A DNA stretch of 64,000 nucleotides from DASPKM01 sp035628135. GTDB lineage: Bacteria; Bacteroidota; Bacteroidia; Chitinophagales; Chitinophagaceae. The notes under the pieces are model-generated. The model ran no database searches. It saw nothing but the letters and a program-made list of their open reading frames with translations, and was not told the origin of the DNA. Positions within the stretch are counted from its first letter, which is position 1. Each line of letters begins with the position of its first letter. Location: assembly GCA_035628135.1 (NCBI GenBank), contig DASPKM010000010.1, positions 1,054,001 through 1,118,000 on the forward strand, in the 5' to 3' direction. This document shows positions 40,579-50,307 of the stretch, piece by piece. Made by a program: the position numbers and the translations under genes.

Positions 40579-40638
40579 CTTTTGGAAATTCTAAAACGTT
40601 CCAACAGGTCTTAACAAAAGTCCCCAGCAGTTCATTTT

Positions 40639-42093
40639 ATGCGGAAACGGTGGAAATACGAGGTTTTGATGGTAGTTTTTTGTTTGGGTTGCGGCCGGCT
40701 GTTTGCGCAGGAAACACCTATTACACCAGGCAACGGCCAAGGCGCCCCCACCAATCTCAATACCACCACCCCGCTCGATTCAGCCCGCCCCTTCATTGTC
40801 AGGAACATCATCATCTCCGGCAACCGCAAAACCAAGCCTTACATCATCGAAAGGGAATTGCTCTTCAAACGCGGCGATTCCGTAAACCTCGCCGACCTGG
40901 TAAGCCGCTTCGAACGGTCGAAGGAATTGCTGATGAATACCGCGCTTTTCCACGAAGCCATCGTATCACTAAAGGAATTCAATGGGCATCATGTAGACAT
41001 TGCCATCGATGTAAAAGAACGCTGGTACCTGTTTCCCATTCCTTACGTAAAGCCGGTTGACCGCAACCTGTCAGAATGGGCCAAGCAAGGGTATGGGTTC
41101 GACAGGCTTAACTATGGCCTGAAGCTGAACTACAACAATTTCACAGGCCGCAACGACAAGCTGAAAGCCTGGCTGATAACAGGATACAGCAAGCAAATAC
41201 AACTTCAATACGAGCTGCCTTATGTAGACAAGGCCCTGAAAAACGGTATCCGCGTTGGCTTTACCTACCGTACCAATAAAGAAGTGAATTACGGAACCGA
41301 CAATAACGAGCAACAATTTCACCGCGATTCAAGCGGCAATACGGTATTAAGCAAACAATGGAGCGCTTTTGTTTCTTTTACCCACCGCCCGGCCATTAGA
41401 ACGCGCAACACGATCAGCCTCGCTTACATAGGACAGGAAGTGGATACTTCCATTACTAACCGCAATCCAAAATATTTCTCTAACGGCCGCACGCGCTTGT
41501 CGTTCCCGGAGATCACGTATAAAGTAGAATACAGCGACCTGGATTACAATCCCTATCCGCAAAAGGGTGTTTCGGGCGAAGTAAGCATACTCAAGCGTGG
41601 CTTCAACAAAAGCTTCAATCTCTGGCAACTCAGCGCCAGGGGCGGCAAGCATGGGTTCCTGGCCCCTAAGCTCTCCTACAGCCTGCAGGCTTCGGGCACG
41701 TTAAGGCTTCCGTTCGACCAGCCCTTCATTAACCAGCAATTGTTCGGGTATGGCGATTTTTACCTGCGCGGCCTTGAAAAATACGTAATGGACGGCGTAG
41801 CGGCCATATTGTTCAAAAACACCTTGCGCCGGCAGATATTGCAGTTCTATATACCTACGCCCTTTACTTCGCACGACAGGATACCCTTTACGATATTCCT
41901 GAAAACCTATGCCGATGCGGGCTATGCCTACAATAAACTGCAGTCCGGCAATACCCTCACCAACCGTATGCTGTATACCGGGGGATTCGGGATAGACCTG
42001 CTTACCTTCTACGACCTCTCTTTTAAAATCGAATACAGCTTCAACCAGCGCGGGCAGAGCGGCCTGTTTTTCCACTTTAAGAACGATTTTTAA
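40639..42093 (+). CDS. BamA/TamA-family outer membrane protein
   Basis: 484 residues. A signal peptide ends near 'GRLFAQE'; a POTRA-like domain follows ('FIVRNIIISGNRKTKPYIIERELLFKRGDSV', residues about 54-85). The rest is a 16-strand-type barrel with alternating residues, ending in Phe ('RGQSGLFFHFKNDF'), as expected for barrel insertion signals. It is shorter than BamA (one POTRA region), so a surface-antigen family member of uncertain role. Starts 61 bases after the CBS gene and 80 bases before nadK; co-transcription is likely. Confidence 0.86.
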   Translation: MRKRWKYEVLMVVFCLGCGRLFAQETPITPGNGQGAPTNLNTTTPLDSARPFIVRNIIISGNRKTKPYIIERELLFKRGDSVNLADLVSRFERSKELLMNTALFHEAIVSLKEFNGHHVDIAIDVKERWYLFPIPYVKPVDRNLSEWAKQGYGFDRLNYGLKLNYNNFTGRNDKLKAWLITGYSKQIQLQYELPYVDKALKNGIRVGFTYRTNKEVNYGTDNNEQQFHRDSSGNTVLSKQWSAFVSFTHRPAIRTRNTISLAYIGQEVDTSITNRNPKYFSNGRTRLSFPEITYKVEYSDLDYNPYPQKGVSGEVSILKRGFNKSFNLWQLSARGGKHGFLAPKLSYSLQASGTLRLPFDQPFINQQLFGYGDFYLRGLEKYVMDGVAAILFKNTLRRQILQFYIPTPFTSHDRIPFTIFLKTYADAGYAYNKLQSGNTLTNRMLYTGGFGIDLLTFYDLSFKIEYSFNQRGQSGLFFHFKNDF

Positions 42094-42172
42094 TTCAATG
42101 CTTACCTTTAATTCGTGTATGGAATAAGGTCAGTGTATATGGTGACGGACTCTTACTCTTAACCTTTGTATA

Positions 42173-43051
42173 ATGAAAGTTGCGATTTACAGCAGGGCGG
42201 TAGACTACGACAGGCCGGTAGAAATTCAGCGTTTGTTCGATGAGCTGACCCGGCATAATATAGAGCCGGTGGTATTTCAACCCTTTCATGAACAAATCGG
42301 CAATGGCCTGGTATTGCCGCAAACACCCGCGCTTTTTAAAGAGTCCGATGATCTGGACGATTCGATAGATTTCGTGATAAGCCTCGGCGGTGATGGTACG
42401 CTGCTGGACACGGTTACCCTTGTCCGTAATAAGAACATACCCATCGTGGGCATTAATTTCGGCAGGTTAGGCTTTTTGGCCAGCATCGGTAAAGAGGAAC
42501 TGACTACCGCGGTTGCTTCACTAAAGCACCGGACGTTTATCGTAGACAAGCGATCGCTCATTCACCTCGATTCCAGCGAACCCCTGTTCAGCGACTGTCC
42601 CTATGGCCTGAATGAATTCGCCATTCATAAAACCGATACCTCGCCCATGATCAAGATCCATACTTATCTCAACGGCGAGTTCCTGAATACTTATTGGGCC
42701 GACGGACTGATCGTGGCCACGCCCACCGGTTCAACCGGGTATTCGTTGAGCTGCAATGGTCCCGTGGTGTTCCCGGATTCTGCAAGCTTTGTAATTACCC
42801 CCGTAGCGCCGCACAACCTGAATGTGCGCAGCATTGTGGTGCCGGACAATAATATCATTTCATTTGAGGTGGAAGGCCGGACCGATCATTTTTTATGTAC
42901 TATGGACAGCCGCAAGCAAGTAGCGGGCAAACAGGTGCAATTGGCAGTAAGGCGGGAGAAATTCACCATTAGCCTGGTGCGGCTGAATGAAAATAATTTC
43001 CTGCAAACTCTTCGGAACAAGCTTTCGTGGGGTCTTGACCGGAGGAATTAG
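42173..43051 (+). CDS. nadK: NAD kinase
   Basis: 292 residues. The GGDGT motif with the catalytic Asp is at residues 72-76 (D74), following 'FVISL'. Further typical blocks are 'GINFGRLGFLASI', 'YGLNEFAIHKTD' (the conserved NE pair) and 'ADGLIVATPTGSTGYSLSCNGPVV'. It phosphorylates NAD to NADP with ATP in the cytoplasm. Followed by a 251-base spacer rich in inverted repeats before the DUF6089 gene. Confidence 0.95.
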   Translation: MKVAIYSRAVDYDRPVEIQRLFDELTRHNIEPVVFQPFHEQIGNGLVLPQTPALFKESDDLDDSIDFVISLGGDGTLLDTVTLVRNKNIPIVGINFGRLGFLASIGKEELTTAVASLKHRTFIVDKRSLIHLDSSEPLFSDCPYGLNEFAIHKTDTSPMIKIHTYLNGEFLNTYWADGLIVATPTGSTGYSLSCNGPVVFPDSASFVITPVAPHNLNVRSIVVPDNNIISFEVEGRTDHFLCTMDSRKQVAGKQVQLAVRREKFTISLVRLNENNFLQTLRNKLSWGLDRRN

Positions 43052-43127
43052 TGTTTACAGGCCAGAGTTACCCGATAACCAAAACATTTTTCCAACCGCG
43101 CATTTGATTTAAAATACCGATTTGGGT

Positions 43128-43207
43128 TTCCGGATAATCCGGAAGATCGTCCAGGCGCCCAACCGAAATTTGGGAACCCGGTGTCGATATTTTCCGGATC
43201 GACAATC
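43128..43207. repeat. Cluster of inverted repeats between nadK and the DUF6089 gene
   Basis: A perfect palindrome TTCCGGAT-A-ATCCGGAA (43128-43144) is followed by a CCCAA...TTTGGG-type inverted pair (about 43158-43174) and a TCGAT/ATCGA pair (about 43184-43203). It might be a structured 5' leader, a terminator of nadK, or regulatory sites. Confidence 0.5.
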
Positions 43208-43302
43208 GTTAAATTGTTTTAAGAAAGCCTTGGCTTGCAGATTCAAATAATTTCGGCTAAATTTCGTTCCCTAAGAATTCCAAACTTTATATCTTGCAGT
43301 TT

Positions 43303-44160
43303 ATGAAGAGGTTCCTATCCCTTGCTTTGGCGAGCTTACTGCTTTTGCTTACCACCAGTGCTGAGGCCCAGTACGAGAGTATTGTTCAACAAGGAGAGTT
43401 CGGATTTTCGGCCGGCGCTGCCCATTACTTCGGCGACCTTAACACCGATGCCCGGCTCAATCGTCCCAAACTCGCTTTGGGCGCGTTTTTCCGCAAACAA
43501 TTCGGCAATTACATCGCGCTTCGCGTGGGCGCACATTATGCGCAACTGGGATATTCAGACATTTACAACAAGGATAATGATTACCAGCGCCGCAGGAACC
43601 TGAGCTTCAATACCAATGTCTGGGAACTGGCGCTGCAGGGCGACTTTAATTTCTATAAGTTCGTTCCCGGTGATCCCAATTACCGGTTTACCCCCTATAT
43701 CACGCTCGGCGTGGGCATATTCAGCTATGACCCTTATGCCTACCTGCAGGGACAAAAAGTATTTTTGCGCCCCCTGGGCACCGAAGGACAGGGTTCAAGC
43801 CTGTACCCCGACCGCAAGCCTTACAGCACCATGGCATTTTGCCTTCCGCTTGGAGTAGGCATAAAATATAACTGGAACGACCGGATGAATATCGGTTTCG
43901 AGATAACCCACCGGTTTACCAACACCGATTATCTTGACGACGCCAGCGACACCTTTGCACCCGATGCATTTCCCCAAACCCTGCCCGATGGCAGCCCTAC
44001 CACCTGGTTCCTGCTCCAGGACCGTTCGTATGAGACCGGCCCGGTCATCGGCACCAAGGGAAGGCAGCGCGGGTATCCCAAACAAAAGGACCAGTACGTA
44101 ACCGCCGAGATCACGGTTTCGTTCAACCTCACATCTTACAAGTGCCCCTCAGCCAATTAA
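43303..44160 (+). CDS. DUF6089 outer-membrane beta-barrel protein
   Basis: 285 residues from the ATG at 43303 (a TTG at 43294 is in frame but unlikely). A signal peptide ends at 'SAEAQY'. The barrel carries the DUF6089 features: 'GEFGFSAGAAHYFGDLNTDARLNRPKLALGAFFRKQFGN', 'VGAHYAQLGYSD', and 'LPLGVGIKYNWNDRMNIGFEITHRFTNTDYLDD'. In Bacteroidota it is regularly found just upstream of uppS-bamA, as here. It might be an assembly or envelope-organisation factor; function is unproven. Confidence 0.86.
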   Translation: MKRFLSLALASLLLLLTTSAEAQYESIVQQGEFGFSAGAAHYFGDLNTDARLNRPKLALGAFFRKQFGNYIALRVGAHYAQLGYSDIYNKDNDYQRRRNLSFNTNVWELALQGDFNFYKFVPGDPNYRFTPYITLGVGIFSYDPYAYLQGQKVFLRPLGTEGQGSSLYPDRKPYSTMAFCLPLGVGIKYNWNDRMNIGFEITHRFTNTDYLDDASDTFAPDAFPQTLPDGSPTTWFLLQDRSYETGPVIGTKGRQRGYPKQKDQYVTAEITVSFNLTSYKCPSAN

Positions 44161-44330
44161 GTCGCTCGTCAATAATCCAGTCAACCATGTCAGCGGGTCA
44201 ATGAATCATTGGCCATGGTGTACGCTTGTGCGTACCCGGATGATCCAGGTAACAGCTATTCTCTATGGATCCGTCAATGGCCGTTCGGTCCTATGACTTA
44301 AGGAGCTAATGACTCAATGACTACTAAAAT
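44160..44330. repeat. GTCATT-type intergenic repeat upstream of uppS
   Basis: Units of TCAATGAATCATTGG, CATGG/CCATG and CTAATGACTCAATGAC occur between the DUF6089 stop and the uppS promoter region, resembling the repeats at 5112-5182 and 34545-34605. Confidence 0.45.
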
Positions 44331-44374
44331 CCCCACATTAATCATACCTTCGTGCCCCTAAAATCGAAGGAAGC

Positions 44375-45142
44375 ATGCAATCGCTCAAGGAGCTGGTAGA
44401 CCTGAAGCGCCTCCCCCGCCATGTTGCCATTATCATGGACGGCAATGGCCGCTGGGCAAAAGAGCAGGGGCAGGACCGGTTGTACGGCCATTTCCACGGC
44501 GTTGAAAGCGTACGCAGCATTGTGGAAGGCAGCGCCGAGCTGGGCATTGAATACCTGACCCTTTATGCATTTTCAACCGAAAACTGGGAACGCCCGGAAT
44601 ACGAGGTTGTGGGCCTGATGGAATTGCTGGTAAACACCATCCAGAAAGAACTGGAAGACCTGCATAAGAATAACATCCGCCTGCACGTGATCGGCGACCT
44701 GAACATGCTGCCCGATTACACCCGCAAGGAACTGAACGTGGCGTTGTCGCGCACCGCACATAACACTGGTCTTAACCTCATTATAGCTTTAAGCTATAGT
44801 GGCCGCTGGGAACTATTGAACGCGGTAAAGAACATTGCGCACGATGTGAAGATGGACAAGATAAACGTGGAAGACATTGACCAGCATACCCTGCAGAAAT
44901 ATTTATGCACCAGCGATTTTCCCGATCCTGAGTTGATGATACGCACCAGCGGCGAGTACCGCATCAGTAATTTTTTGCTGTACCAGCTTGCGTATGCGGA
45001 ACTGTATTTTACAAATGTGCGCTGGCCCGATTTCAGAAAAGAAAACCTGTACGAAGCATTGGTGGACTTTCAGAACAGGGAACGGCGGTTCGGCAAAACC
45101 GGCGACCAGCTCGGCAAAGATTCGCTCGTGAATAGTCATTAA
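44375..45142 (+). CDS. uppS: Isoprenyl transferase (undecaprenyl diphosphate synthase)
   Basis: 255 residues. The catalytic Asp is D22 in 'HVAIIMDGNGRWA'; further cis-prenyltransferase signatures are 'LYAFSTENWERP', 'LNLIIALSYSGRWELLNAV' and 'PELMIRTSGEYRISNFLLYQLAYAELYF' (the RTSGExR loop). It condenses isopentenyl diphosphate onto farnesyl diphosphate to make the lipid carrier for cell-wall and surface glycans. It heads the run uppS, bamA, skp1, skp2, murI. Confidence 0.96.
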   Translation: MQSLKELVDLKRLPRHVAIIMDGNGRWAKEQGQDRLYGHFHGVESVRSIVEGSAELGIEYLTLYAFSTENWERPEYEVVGLMELLVNTIQKELEDLHKNNIRLHVIGDLNMLPDYTRKELNVALSRTAHNTGLNLIIALSYSGRWELLNAVKNIAHDVKMDKINVEDIDQHTLQKYLCTSDFPDPELMIRTSGEYRISNFLLYQLAYAELYFTNVRWPDFRKENLYEALVDFQNRERRFGKTGDQLGKDSLVNSH

Positions 45143-45282
45143 CAAAACCATCATGTTTTGCAAACCTTATCCAGCTTCAATTTCATCACATGTTGTGGCG
45201 CAGTTAACAAGCTTAGTTTTAACAAACACTTTTAACTAATCCCGTTAATTTGCCCATCCAAAATCAGCCTAAACCAGACTGA

Positions 45283-48009
45283 ATGCAATCCAGAATTACT
45301 CTCTTTACCAGTTTAGCGGTAGTATGTTTGTTGTGCGCGTTGAATTCGTATGCCCAGGTTACAAGAGATACCACTCCCGTAGCTATCGATCCGGTACTCG
45401 AAAGAATCGTTACTCAAACCACTCCCCAGGAATACACCATTGCAGGTATCAAGATCAGCGGAACAAAATACCTTGATGAGCAATTGCTCATTTCCATATC
45501 GGCCCTTGCGGTAGGCCAGAAGGTGATGATACCTGGCGGCGATAATTTCAGCAAGGCCATCTCGAACCTCTGGAAGCAAAATCTTTTTTCAAACGTACGC
45601 ATTTACATCACCAGGGTTCAAGACTCCAACATCTGGCTCGAGATTAACGTGCAGGAACGTCCCAGGTTATCCAACTTCCAATTCAAAGGCGTAAGAAAAT
45701 CCGAGGCCGAAGAACTTACCGGTAAAACAGGCCTGGTAAAAGGCAGGGTTATTACCGAAAACGTGCGGCGCAATGCGGTAGAAGCCATTCAGAAATTTTA
45801 CGTCGATAAAGGATTTAAAGGCGTAGACGTCCGCATCATCGAACAAACAGACCCCGCACTGGCCAATTCACAGATCCTGATCTTTGAAATTGAAAAAGGC
45901 AAAAAGGTCCGCATCAACGAAATCAATTTCTACGGTAACGAAGCCATCAGCGACTCACGCCTGAAAAAGCGGCTGAAGGGCACCAAGGAAATGACCAAGA
46001 TTACATTTTATCCCACAGCCGATACCAGCACATTCGGCGTAAATAAAAGGATGACGTTTAAGGAATACATCAAATCCGGCGGCTTCCTTTCCATCACCGG
46101 CACCAAAGAATTTTTAGATCCTTATTTCCGTTTTAAACTGTTCAGCTCAGCGAAGTTCAACTCGCAAAAATTCCAGGAGGACCTGGACAACGTGCTCGAA
46201 TATTACAACTCGCAGGGATACCGCGATGCGGTGATAGTGGATACGCAACAACGTTATACCGCCAACGGCAACCTGAACGTCGACATCAAGGTTAATGAAG
46301 GAAGAAAATATTATTTCGGCAACATCACCTGGAAGGGTAACACGAAATACTCCGATTCCGTGCTCACCTTCCTGCTCGGCATCAATAAAGGCGATGTGTA
46401 CAATATCGAAACACTGAACAAAAAACTGGGTAAGCAGCTTTCGCCCGAAGGCGGCGACATCAGCGGGCTGTACATGGATGACGGTTATCTCTTCTTCCGC
46501 GTAGACCCGGTAGAAACAGCGGTGTACAACGATACCATCGATTTTGAAATAAGAATGATCGAAGGCCCGCAGGCCACCATCAAGAACGTAAACATTTCCG
46601 GCAACGATAAAACAAAAGAATACGTTATCCGTCGCGAGCTGCGCACCGTTCCCGGTGATAAGTTCAGCCGCGCTGCCCTCATCCGTTCGCAAAGGGAAAT
46701 AGCCAACCTGGGATATTTCAACCAGGAAAAGATAGGCATCAATCCTGTACCTAACCAGGAAGACGGCACGGTGGACATCAACTATTCCGTTGAAGAAAAA
46801 TCATCCGACCAGCTGGAACTTTCTGCCGGCTGGGGTGGCGGTATCGGGCTAACCGGTACACTGGGCGTTTCGTTCAATAACTTCTCGGTAAAAAATATTT
46901 TCAAGAAGGAATCATGGTCGCCATTACCTACGGGCGACGGGCAAAAGCTGAGCCTTCGCATTCAATCGAACGGTAAGGCATATCAATCGTACAACTTCTC
47001 GTTTACCGAACCATGGCTCGGAGGCAAGAAAAGAAATTCATTTACCGTCAGCCTGTACAAGAGCTTGTTCCGCACCGGTGGTTACGATGGCAATGGCCGT
47101 TACTTCTTCAGCGACAGCCAATCGCTCAAAACATTCGGTGTGTCTGTAGCACTGGGTAAGCAATTGCGGTGGCCGGACGACTACTTCACGCTTTCGTATG
47201 CGTTGAACTATACGCAGTATAAACTGCAGGACTACCCGCAAAACTTTTTCGGTTTCAGAACAGGTGTGTCGAACAACCTGAGCGCGAAGCTTTCGTTGAA
47301 CCGCTATTCGCTGGACCAGCCGATTTTCCCGCGCATGGGATCGAGCTTCCTGCTCAGCGGCCAGTTTACGCCACCTTATTCTTTATTCAATAAGAGCATA
47401 ACGAGGGACGACAGCTATAAGCTGCCGGAGTTCCATAAGTGGCGGTTTACAGGCGAATGGTACATCCCTATCGGGAGGGCCATGGGCGCCGACAAGAGCA
47501 GGCAGTTTGTGCTGAAGGCAGCGGTTAAGTACGGCTTCATGGGCAGGTACAACAGCAAGCTGGATTACTCTCCGTTCGAGCGCTTCCAGGTGGGCGACGC
47601 GGGACTGACCAACAACTTCGGGTTGTTGGGCTACGACATCATTGCGCACCGAGGTTATCCTGTGTATGAAAATTCCGATCCCAAGGTGAACCCCGATCAG
47701 CAGAATGCCAACCAGTTCTTTACCATATTCAATAAATATACCCTGGAGTTACGTTATCCTTTCAGCACCAATCCCAGCAGCACCATTTATGGATTGACCT
47801 TCTTTGAGGCAGCCAATGGATGGTATAATTATAAAGATTACAATCCATTCAGGTTGCGCAGGAGCGCGGGCGTGGGTATGCGCTTTTTCCTGCCAATGTT
47901 CGGCTTGCTAGGATTCGATTATGGCATTGGCTTCGACAGGTTAAAACCCAATGGCAGGCTTCGCGACGCATCGAGGTTTACTTTCATGATCGGCTTCGAG
48001 CCTGAATAA
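45283..48009 (+). CDS. bamA: Outer membrane protein assembly factor BamA
   Basis: 908 residues. A signal peptide (ends SYAQV) precedes five POTRA domains (about residues 50-460; for instance 'YTIAGIKISGTKYLDEQ', 'RLSNFQFKGVRKSEAEEL', 'VRINEINFYGNEAISDSRLKKRL', 'YYFGNITWKGNTKYSD', 'ATIKNVNISGNDKTKEYVIRRELRTVPGDKFSRA'). The C-terminal barrel starts near 500 and ends in 'FTFMIGFEPE'. It folds and inserts beta-barrel proteins in the outer membrane. The spacing to uppS is 140 bases and to the first Skp gene 36 bases. Longer than the typical ~800-residue protein because of insertions in the POTRA region. Confidence 0.95.
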   Translation: MQSRITLFTSLAVVCLLCALNSYAQVTRDTTPVAIDPVLERIVTQTTPQEYTIAGIKISGTKYLDEQLLISISALAVGQKVMIPGGDNFSKAISNLWKQNLFSNVRIYITRVQDSNIWLEINVQERPRLSNFQFKGVRKSEAEELTGKTGLVKGRVITENVRRNAVEAIQKFYVDKGFKGVDVRIIEQTDPALANSQILIFEIEKGKKVRINEINFYGNEAISDSRLKKRLKGTKEMTKITFYPTADTSTFGVNKRMTFKEYIKSGGFLSITGTKEFLDPYFRFKLFSSAKFNSQKFQEDLDNVLEYYNSQGYRDAVIVDTQQRYTANGNLNVDIKVNEGRKYYFGNITWKGNTKYSDSVLTFLLGINKGDVYNIETLNKKLGKQLSPEGGDISGLYMDDGYLFFRVDPVETAVYNDTIDFEIRMIEGPQATIKNVNISGNDKTKEYVIRRELRTVPGDKFSRAALIRSQREIANLGYFNQEKIGINPVPNQEDGTVDINYSVEEKSSDQLELSAGWGGGIGLTGTLGVSFNNFSVKNIFKKESWSPLPTGDGQKLSLRIQSNGKAYQSYNFSFTEPWLGGKKRNSFTVSLYKSLFRTGGYDGNGRYFFSDSQSLKTFGVSVALGKQLRWPDDYFTLSYALNYTQYKLQDYPQNFFGFRTGVSNNLSAKLSLNRYSLDQPIFPRMGSSFLLSGQFTPPYSLFNKSITRDDSYKLPEFHKWRFTGEWYIPIGRAMGADKSRQFVLKAAVKYGFMGRYNSKLDYSPFERFQVGDAGLTNNFGLLGYDIIAHRGYPVYENSDPKVNPDQQNANQFFTIFNKYTLELRYPFSTNPSSTIYGLTFFEAANGWYNYKDYNPFRLRRSAGVGMRFFLPMFGLLGFDYGIGFDRLKPNGRLRDASRFTFMIGFEPE

Positions 48010-48045
48010 CACATTATAATTAATCATCACCTGAAATTTATCGTT

Positions 48046-48558
48046 ATGAAAAAAATATTCTTCTTCCTGCTTGTCCTGTTAGGAAGCATGTACGCAGTAA
48101 ACGCACAGCGTTATGCAATTGTAGACAGCAAGTATATTCTTGAAAAACTGCAGGATTACCGGGATGCCCAAAAGAAGCTCGACGACTTCAGCGTACAGTG
48201 GCAGAAAGAGATCGACCAAAAGCAGGCCAGCCTGGACCGCATGTATAAGGAGTATGAGGCTGAGCAGGTAATGCTTAGCGAAGAGTTGAAAAAAAAGCGG
48301 GAAGACCAACTCTATAATTTGGAAAAAGAAGTAAGGGACCTGCAAAGGAAACGCTTTGGCTTTGAGGGCGACCTGTTTAAGAAGCGCCAGGAGCTGATTA
48401 AGCCCGTGCAGGACAAGGTGTACAACGCCATTCAAAAGATAGCCGTTCAGCGTTCCTATGACTTTATTTTGGATAAAAGTGAAGGAATAACCGTTATCTT
48501 TGCCGACCCAAAACTGGACAAGAGTGAAGATGTGCTAAGGGAATTAGGTGTTAAATAA
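48046..48558 (+). CDS. OmpH/Skp-family periplasmic chaperone 1
   Basis: 170 residues: signal peptide (about 1-20, ending VNAQRYA), then a long coiled-coil region rich in Lys/Glu (about 35-130: 'DDFSVQWQKEIDQKQASLDRMYKEYEAEQ' and 'KKREDQLYNLEKEVRDLQRKRFG'). It ends with a small beta-type cap ('ALPFSYDFILDKSEG'-like: 'YDFILDKSEGITVIFADPKLD'). It matches Skp/OmpH, which binds unfolded outer-membrane proteins in the periplasm. It lies directly after bamA, and is followed by a second copy. Confidence 0.92.
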   Translation: MKKIFFFLLVLLGSMYAVNAQRYAIVDSKYILEKLQDYRDAQKKLDDFSVQWQKEIDQKQASLDRMYKEYEAEQVMLSEELKKKREDQLYNLEKEVRDLQRKRFGFEGDLFKKRQELIKPVQDKVYNAIQKIAVQRSYDFILDKSEGITVIFADPKLDKSEDVLRELGVK

Positions 48559-48630
48559 TAGCCAAAGGAATTTTCCTGCACAACGTAAACTTTTGCATAA
48601 GCAACTATACTAAACAGCAAATCAAATTAC

Positions 48631-49140
48631 ATGAAAAAGTTGGTTACACTTTTGTTTGTGGCCGCGGGTTTCTTAGCAACTGCTCAGGTTAAAGCCCAAG
48701 CCCCCAAGATCGGCTACATCAGCGTTCAGGAACTGGTAATTGCCATGCCTGAATTCAAGAAGGCAGATACTGCCCTTGCCGATTACCAGAACGCATTGAA
48801 CGAACAATATGCTGACATGGTCAGGGACTTCAACCGTCAGGACAGCTTGCTTTCAGGACCAGATACCCTTAAGTACACCAAGGCTCAATTGGAAGTAAGG
48901 CGCAGGGAACTCGGACAATTGTACCTGAAGCTGCAGGGCTGGAACCAACAGGCCCAGCAATTGTATAACAGTAAGGAGCAGGAGCAACTGCAACCCGTAT
49001 ACGATAAAGCAAGAAAAGCCATCCAGGACGTTGCCAAAGAAAATGGCTTCACATACGTTTTCAGCAAAGAGCAATTGATTGTATCACCGCCGGGCGATGA
49101 TATGATGGCGCTGGTAAAACGAAAACTAGGAATAAGATAG
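48631..49140 (+). CDS. OmpH/Skp-family periplasmic chaperone 2
   Basis: 169 residues: signal peptide (ends VKAQAPK), 'KIGYISVQELVIAMPEFKKADTALADYQNALNEQYADMV' then a coiled coil ('LKLQGWNQQAQQLYNSKEQEQLQPVYDKARKAIQDVAKENGF'), ending 'TYVFSKEQLIVSPPGDDMMALVKRKLGI'. It is clearly a diverged tandem paralogue of the previous gene; the two presumably form a Skp-like pair or hetero-oligomer. A textbook terminator follows 20 bases after its stop, closing the uppS-bamA-skp unit. Confidence 0.92.
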   Translation: MKKLVTLLFVAAGFLATAQVKAQAPKIGYISVQELVIAMPEFKKADTALADYQNALNEQYADMVRDFNRQDSLLSGPDTLKYTKAQLEVRRRELGQLYLKLQGWNQQAQQLYNSKEQEQLQPVYDKARKAIQDVAKENGFTYVFSKEQLIVSPPGDDMMALVKRKLGIR

Positions 49141-49160
49141 TTTTCCCGATAAATCATTGA

Positions 49161-49197
49161 TAGGCCAATCAGATAGCTGATTGGCCTATTTATTTAA
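49161..49197 (+). terminator. Intrinsic terminator after the second Skp gene
   Basis: A perfect 12-base stem (TAGGCCAATCAG at 49161-49172 and CTGATTGGCCTA at 49177-49188) with a 4-base loop, then TTTATTTAA. It ends the bamA operon ahead of murI. Confidence 0.9.
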
Positions 49198-49220
49198 TAG
49201 CCGCAGTCCTACATTTGCTT

Positions 49221-50045
49221 ATGCCTTCACCTAGCCCTATTGGTGTTTTTGATTCCGGTTACGGCGGGCTCACCGTATTGAAAGAGATAGTCAGGAAGCT
49301 GCCGGACTACGATTACATTTATTTAGGCGATAATGCCCGCACGCCTTATGGCACCCGTTCGTTTGAAACGGTTTACCAGTACACACTGGAATGCGTTAAG
49401 CATTTTTTTTCGATGGGTTGCAGGCTGGTGGTGCTGGCGTGCAATACGGCCAGTGCAAAAGCGCTGCGCACCATTCAACAGAACGACCTGCCGGGCATCG
49501 ACCCTTCGCTAAGGGTGTTGGGCGTTATAAGGCCAACCACAGAAATGATCGGTAAGGTGTCGCGTACGGGGCACGTAGGTATTTTAGGCACAAAGGGAAC
49601 CGTGACCTCCTGTTCCTATCCCATAGAAATAGAAAAATTTTTTCCTGACATAAAGGTGTACCAGCAAGCCTGCCCTTTGTGGGTGCCCCTGGTTGAGAAT
49701 TATGAATACGATGGGCCGGGGGCCGATTATTTCATTCGAAAGGATATCGATGAATTGCTGTCGCAATCGCCCCGAATAGATACCATTTTACTGGCCTGCA
49801 CCCATTATCCTTTGTTGATGAAAAAGATCCGGCAGTTTACGCCGGCGCATATTACCCTGCTTTCGCAGGGGGAGCTGGTGGCCGATAGCATGGCCGATTA
49901 CCTGCGGCGGCATCCGGAGATAGAGCAATTTTGCAGCAAGGGCGGTAAAAGGGTGTTTTATACTACCGACTCGGTGGAGGATTTTAACCAGCATGCAAGC
50001 TTGTTTTTCGGGGAGGAGATAAAGGCTAACTACCTGCATTTGTAG
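49221..50045 (+). CDS. murI: Glutamate racemase
   Basis: 274 residues from the ATG at 49221. Signature blocks: 'IGVFDSGYGGLTVLKEI' (D11), 'YLGDNARTPYG', 'VLACNTASA' (first catalytic Cys, C74) and 'ILLACTHYPLL' (second catalytic Cys). It makes D-glutamate for peptidoglycan without a cofactor. A -7 box TACATTTG at 49210-49217 sits only three bases before the ATG, so this message may be leaderless. It is separated from the Skp genes by a strong terminator. Confidence 0.95.
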   Translation: MPSPSPIGVFDSGYGGLTVLKEIVRKLPDYDYIYLGDNARTPYGTRSFETVYQYTLECVKHFFSMGCRLVVLACNTASAKALRTIQQNDLPGIDPSLRVLGVIRPTTEMIGKVSRTGHVGILGTKGTVTSCSYPIEIEKFFPDIKVYQQACPLWVPLVENYEYDGPGADYFIRKDIDELLSQSPRIDTILLACTHYPLLMKKIRQFTPAHITLLSQGELVADSMADYLRRHPEIEQFCSKGGKRVFYTTDSVEDFNQHASLFFGEEIKANYLHL

Positions 50046-50083
50046 CTAATAATCAATAATTATTAATCAATAATTATTGATTA
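50046..50083. repeat. AATCAATAATTA-type intergenic repeat after murI
   Basis: Contains the 18-base palindrome AATCAATAATTATTGATT (50065-50082) and copies of the same unit found at 7685-7715. The spacer has no further gene before rpmH. Confidence 0.5.
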
Positions 50084-50307
50084 TGAAGCAATGCCTGATT
50101 AAATGCAGTTGTTCGTATGGGATTCTGCTCATTGCCTTTGGCCGTTAGGCCGATTTCCCCTAATTTTGCCGTCCTTTCACAAGCAGCGGGAATGGTATCC
50201 TGCTGTTGAGTTGAAACCTGGGCCGCTTCTCCTCCGAAGGCTTTTCGGGCCGGTCCCCATATCAAAGTCCGCATTAGCGGATAAACGTGAAAAAAAGATA
50301 TTGAATC

